From Clostridiales bacterium UBA4080 (lineage in GTDB: Bacteria; Bacillota; Clostridia; Lachnospirales; Vallitaleaceae): DNA of 24,208 bases. The translations under genes and the position numbers were made by a program. The notes beneath the pieces are model-generated. The model saw only the letters and a program-made list of their open reading frames with translations, did not search any database and had not been told where the DNA came from. The stretch lies in contig DFYO01000033.1 in the NCBI GenBank assembly GCA_002381865.1, forward strand, positions 1-24,208. The letters are read 5' to 3'. Every line of letters starts with the position of its first letter. Within the stretch, counting starts at the first letter, position 1. Shown here one piece after another: positions 23,681 to 24,208 of the stretch.

Positions 23681-24073
23681 TCACCAGTTTAATTTACTTA
23701 TTATCTGATAGGTTAAAAATGATACAGTAGCTCCTAAAAATGAACCCCACGCCAAATCAATAACAGTAATAATAACTGGCCAATCCTTTAAAGTTGCATA
23801 ATTTGTAAGATCATAGGTTGCATACGTAACCAGCCCAAAAAACATACCTGCAAAAATTGCATAGTCCAAGCTTCTTTTGTCTAATGCAGGAGCTATTACA
23901 AAAAATACCAGACCAGCTATATATAGCAAATAAAAAGCTATAGCTGCTATCCAGTTCGGACTTGGACTCATAATAAATCCAAGATATTTTTTGTATAATG
24001 TATTTGCGACAACACCAAGCCATATTAGATCAACTGCAAAAAAGGTAATAAAAGAAACTACGTATACTTTTAT
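23681..24073 (-). CDS. DUF2177 family membrane protein without a standard start codon
   Basis: The first in-frame ATG (23971) gives 96 aa, but the frame stays open and family-like for 34 more codons up to 24073 (KVYVVSFITFFAVDLIWLG, then VVANTLYKKYLGF). That restores the first helix and a total of about 130 aa, the usual size of DUF2177 proteins. Between the upstream stop (24089-24091) and 23971 there is no ATG, GTG or TTG. An ATA at 24071-24073 sits where the start is expected, with AGG (24080-24082) at 6-nt spacing. Either ATA (or an ATT further in) initiates, or the start was lost by mutation. Four transmembrane segments are expected; the function is unknown. It overlaps the stop of the fragment upstream. 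Confidence 0.7.
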   Translation of the reverse strand: MKVYVVSFITFFAVDLIWLGVVANTLYKKYLGFIMSPSPNWIAAIAFYLLYIAGLVFFVIAPALDKRSLDYAIFAGMFFGLVTYATYDLTNYATLKDWPVIITVIDLAWGSFLGATVSFLTYQIISKLNW

Positions 24074-24198
24074 CCTTTTCCTGTTTCTCTATGGACGGTT
24101 ATAATACTTTGGTCTAAATATCTTTCTCTCTCTTCAGCAGTAAAACTGCCATTATTTCCATGAGATATCTTCCATATATTTATTCTGCAATCTTTATC
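24070..24198 (-). pseudogene. Short reading frame with protein-like sequence, possible gene remnant
   Basis: On the - strand a 42-codon frame runs from an upstream stop (24199-24201) to TAA at 24070-24072. It contains IWKISHGNNGSFTAEERER followed by YLDQSIITVHRETGKG, which looks like real protein. It has no ATG, GTG or TTG in frame. The opening IWKISHG reminds me of N-terminal domains of some McrB-like restriction ATPases and EVE-type proteins, from memory only. It stops far short of a full domain, so it is probably a decayed fragment. Its stop overlaps the ATA proposed for the DUF2177 gene. Confidence 0.35.
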
Positions 24199-24208
24199 TT
24201 AATATCTG

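Noticed and set aside
23811..24023. 70-codon frame on the - strand overlapping the DUF2177 gene, suggesting a frameshift
   Set aside because: The DUF2177 frame is continuous through the region; the other frame gives a Cys/Tyr-rich shadow translation.
1..24208. Mobile elements, phage genes, CRISPR arrays, tRNA or rRNA genes
   Set aside because: No transposase, integrase, regularly spaced repeats or RNA-gene landmarks were seen anywhere in the window.

Overview
The window is low-GC DNA with strong AGGAGG-type ribosome binding sites, TTGnnn-N17-TATAAT-type promoters, intrinsic terminators, and TTG and GTG among the candidate start codons. Together with the gene content (NADPH glutamate synthase, a GGGtGRT protein with a NifU-like partner, YesM/YesN-type signalling) it points to an anaerobic Gram-positive bacterium of the class Clostridia. 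The genus cannot be read from the sequence. There are no tRNAs, rRNAs, CRISPR arrays, insertion sequences or phage genes.

Layout. 1-324: the end of an unidentified transcript or leader closed by a perfect hairpin, then a strong promoter. 325-6298 (+): gltB-gltD, both subunits of glutamate synthase. 6321-6447: two tandem hairpins of unknown role followed by a bidirectional terminator. 6494-7921 (-): a nitroreductase-like flavoprotein and a small DUF4870-type membrane protein, each with its own promoter. 8072-12085 (-): chvE-mmsA-mmsB, a CUT2-class monosaccharide ABC importer with two hairpins between the binding-protein gene and the ATPase gene. 12275-17468 (-): a sensing operon of membrane-anchored binding protein, histidine kinase, AraC-type response regulator and XylF-like binding lipoprotein. 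17753-19469 (+), divergent from it: a NifU-like scaffold protein and a GGGtGRT protein with a structured leader and a strong terminator. 19692-24208: a histidine phosphatase, an HD-GYP protein, a cyclophilin, an AI-2E-family membrane protein, and a DUF2177-type membrane protein with no normal start codon that overlaps a gene remnant at the window edge.

How they work together. Region 8072-17468 reads as one sugar module. The sensing operon matches in outline the XylFII-LytS/YesN three-component system described in Clostridium beijerinckii, where a binding protein and a kinase sense D-xylose and a YesN regulator activates the xylose ABC importer. Here there are two extra-transporter binding proteins rather than one, and the regulated importer is the multi-sugar ChvE/MmsAB type. 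A terminator separates the sensing operon from the importer, which has its own promoter overlapped by a perfect inverted repeat. The pair at 17753-19469 is the best candidate for an undescribed system: two tightly linked genes, a recognisable family signature, an iron-sulfur-scaffold-like fold lacking the usual third cysteine, and no function known to me.
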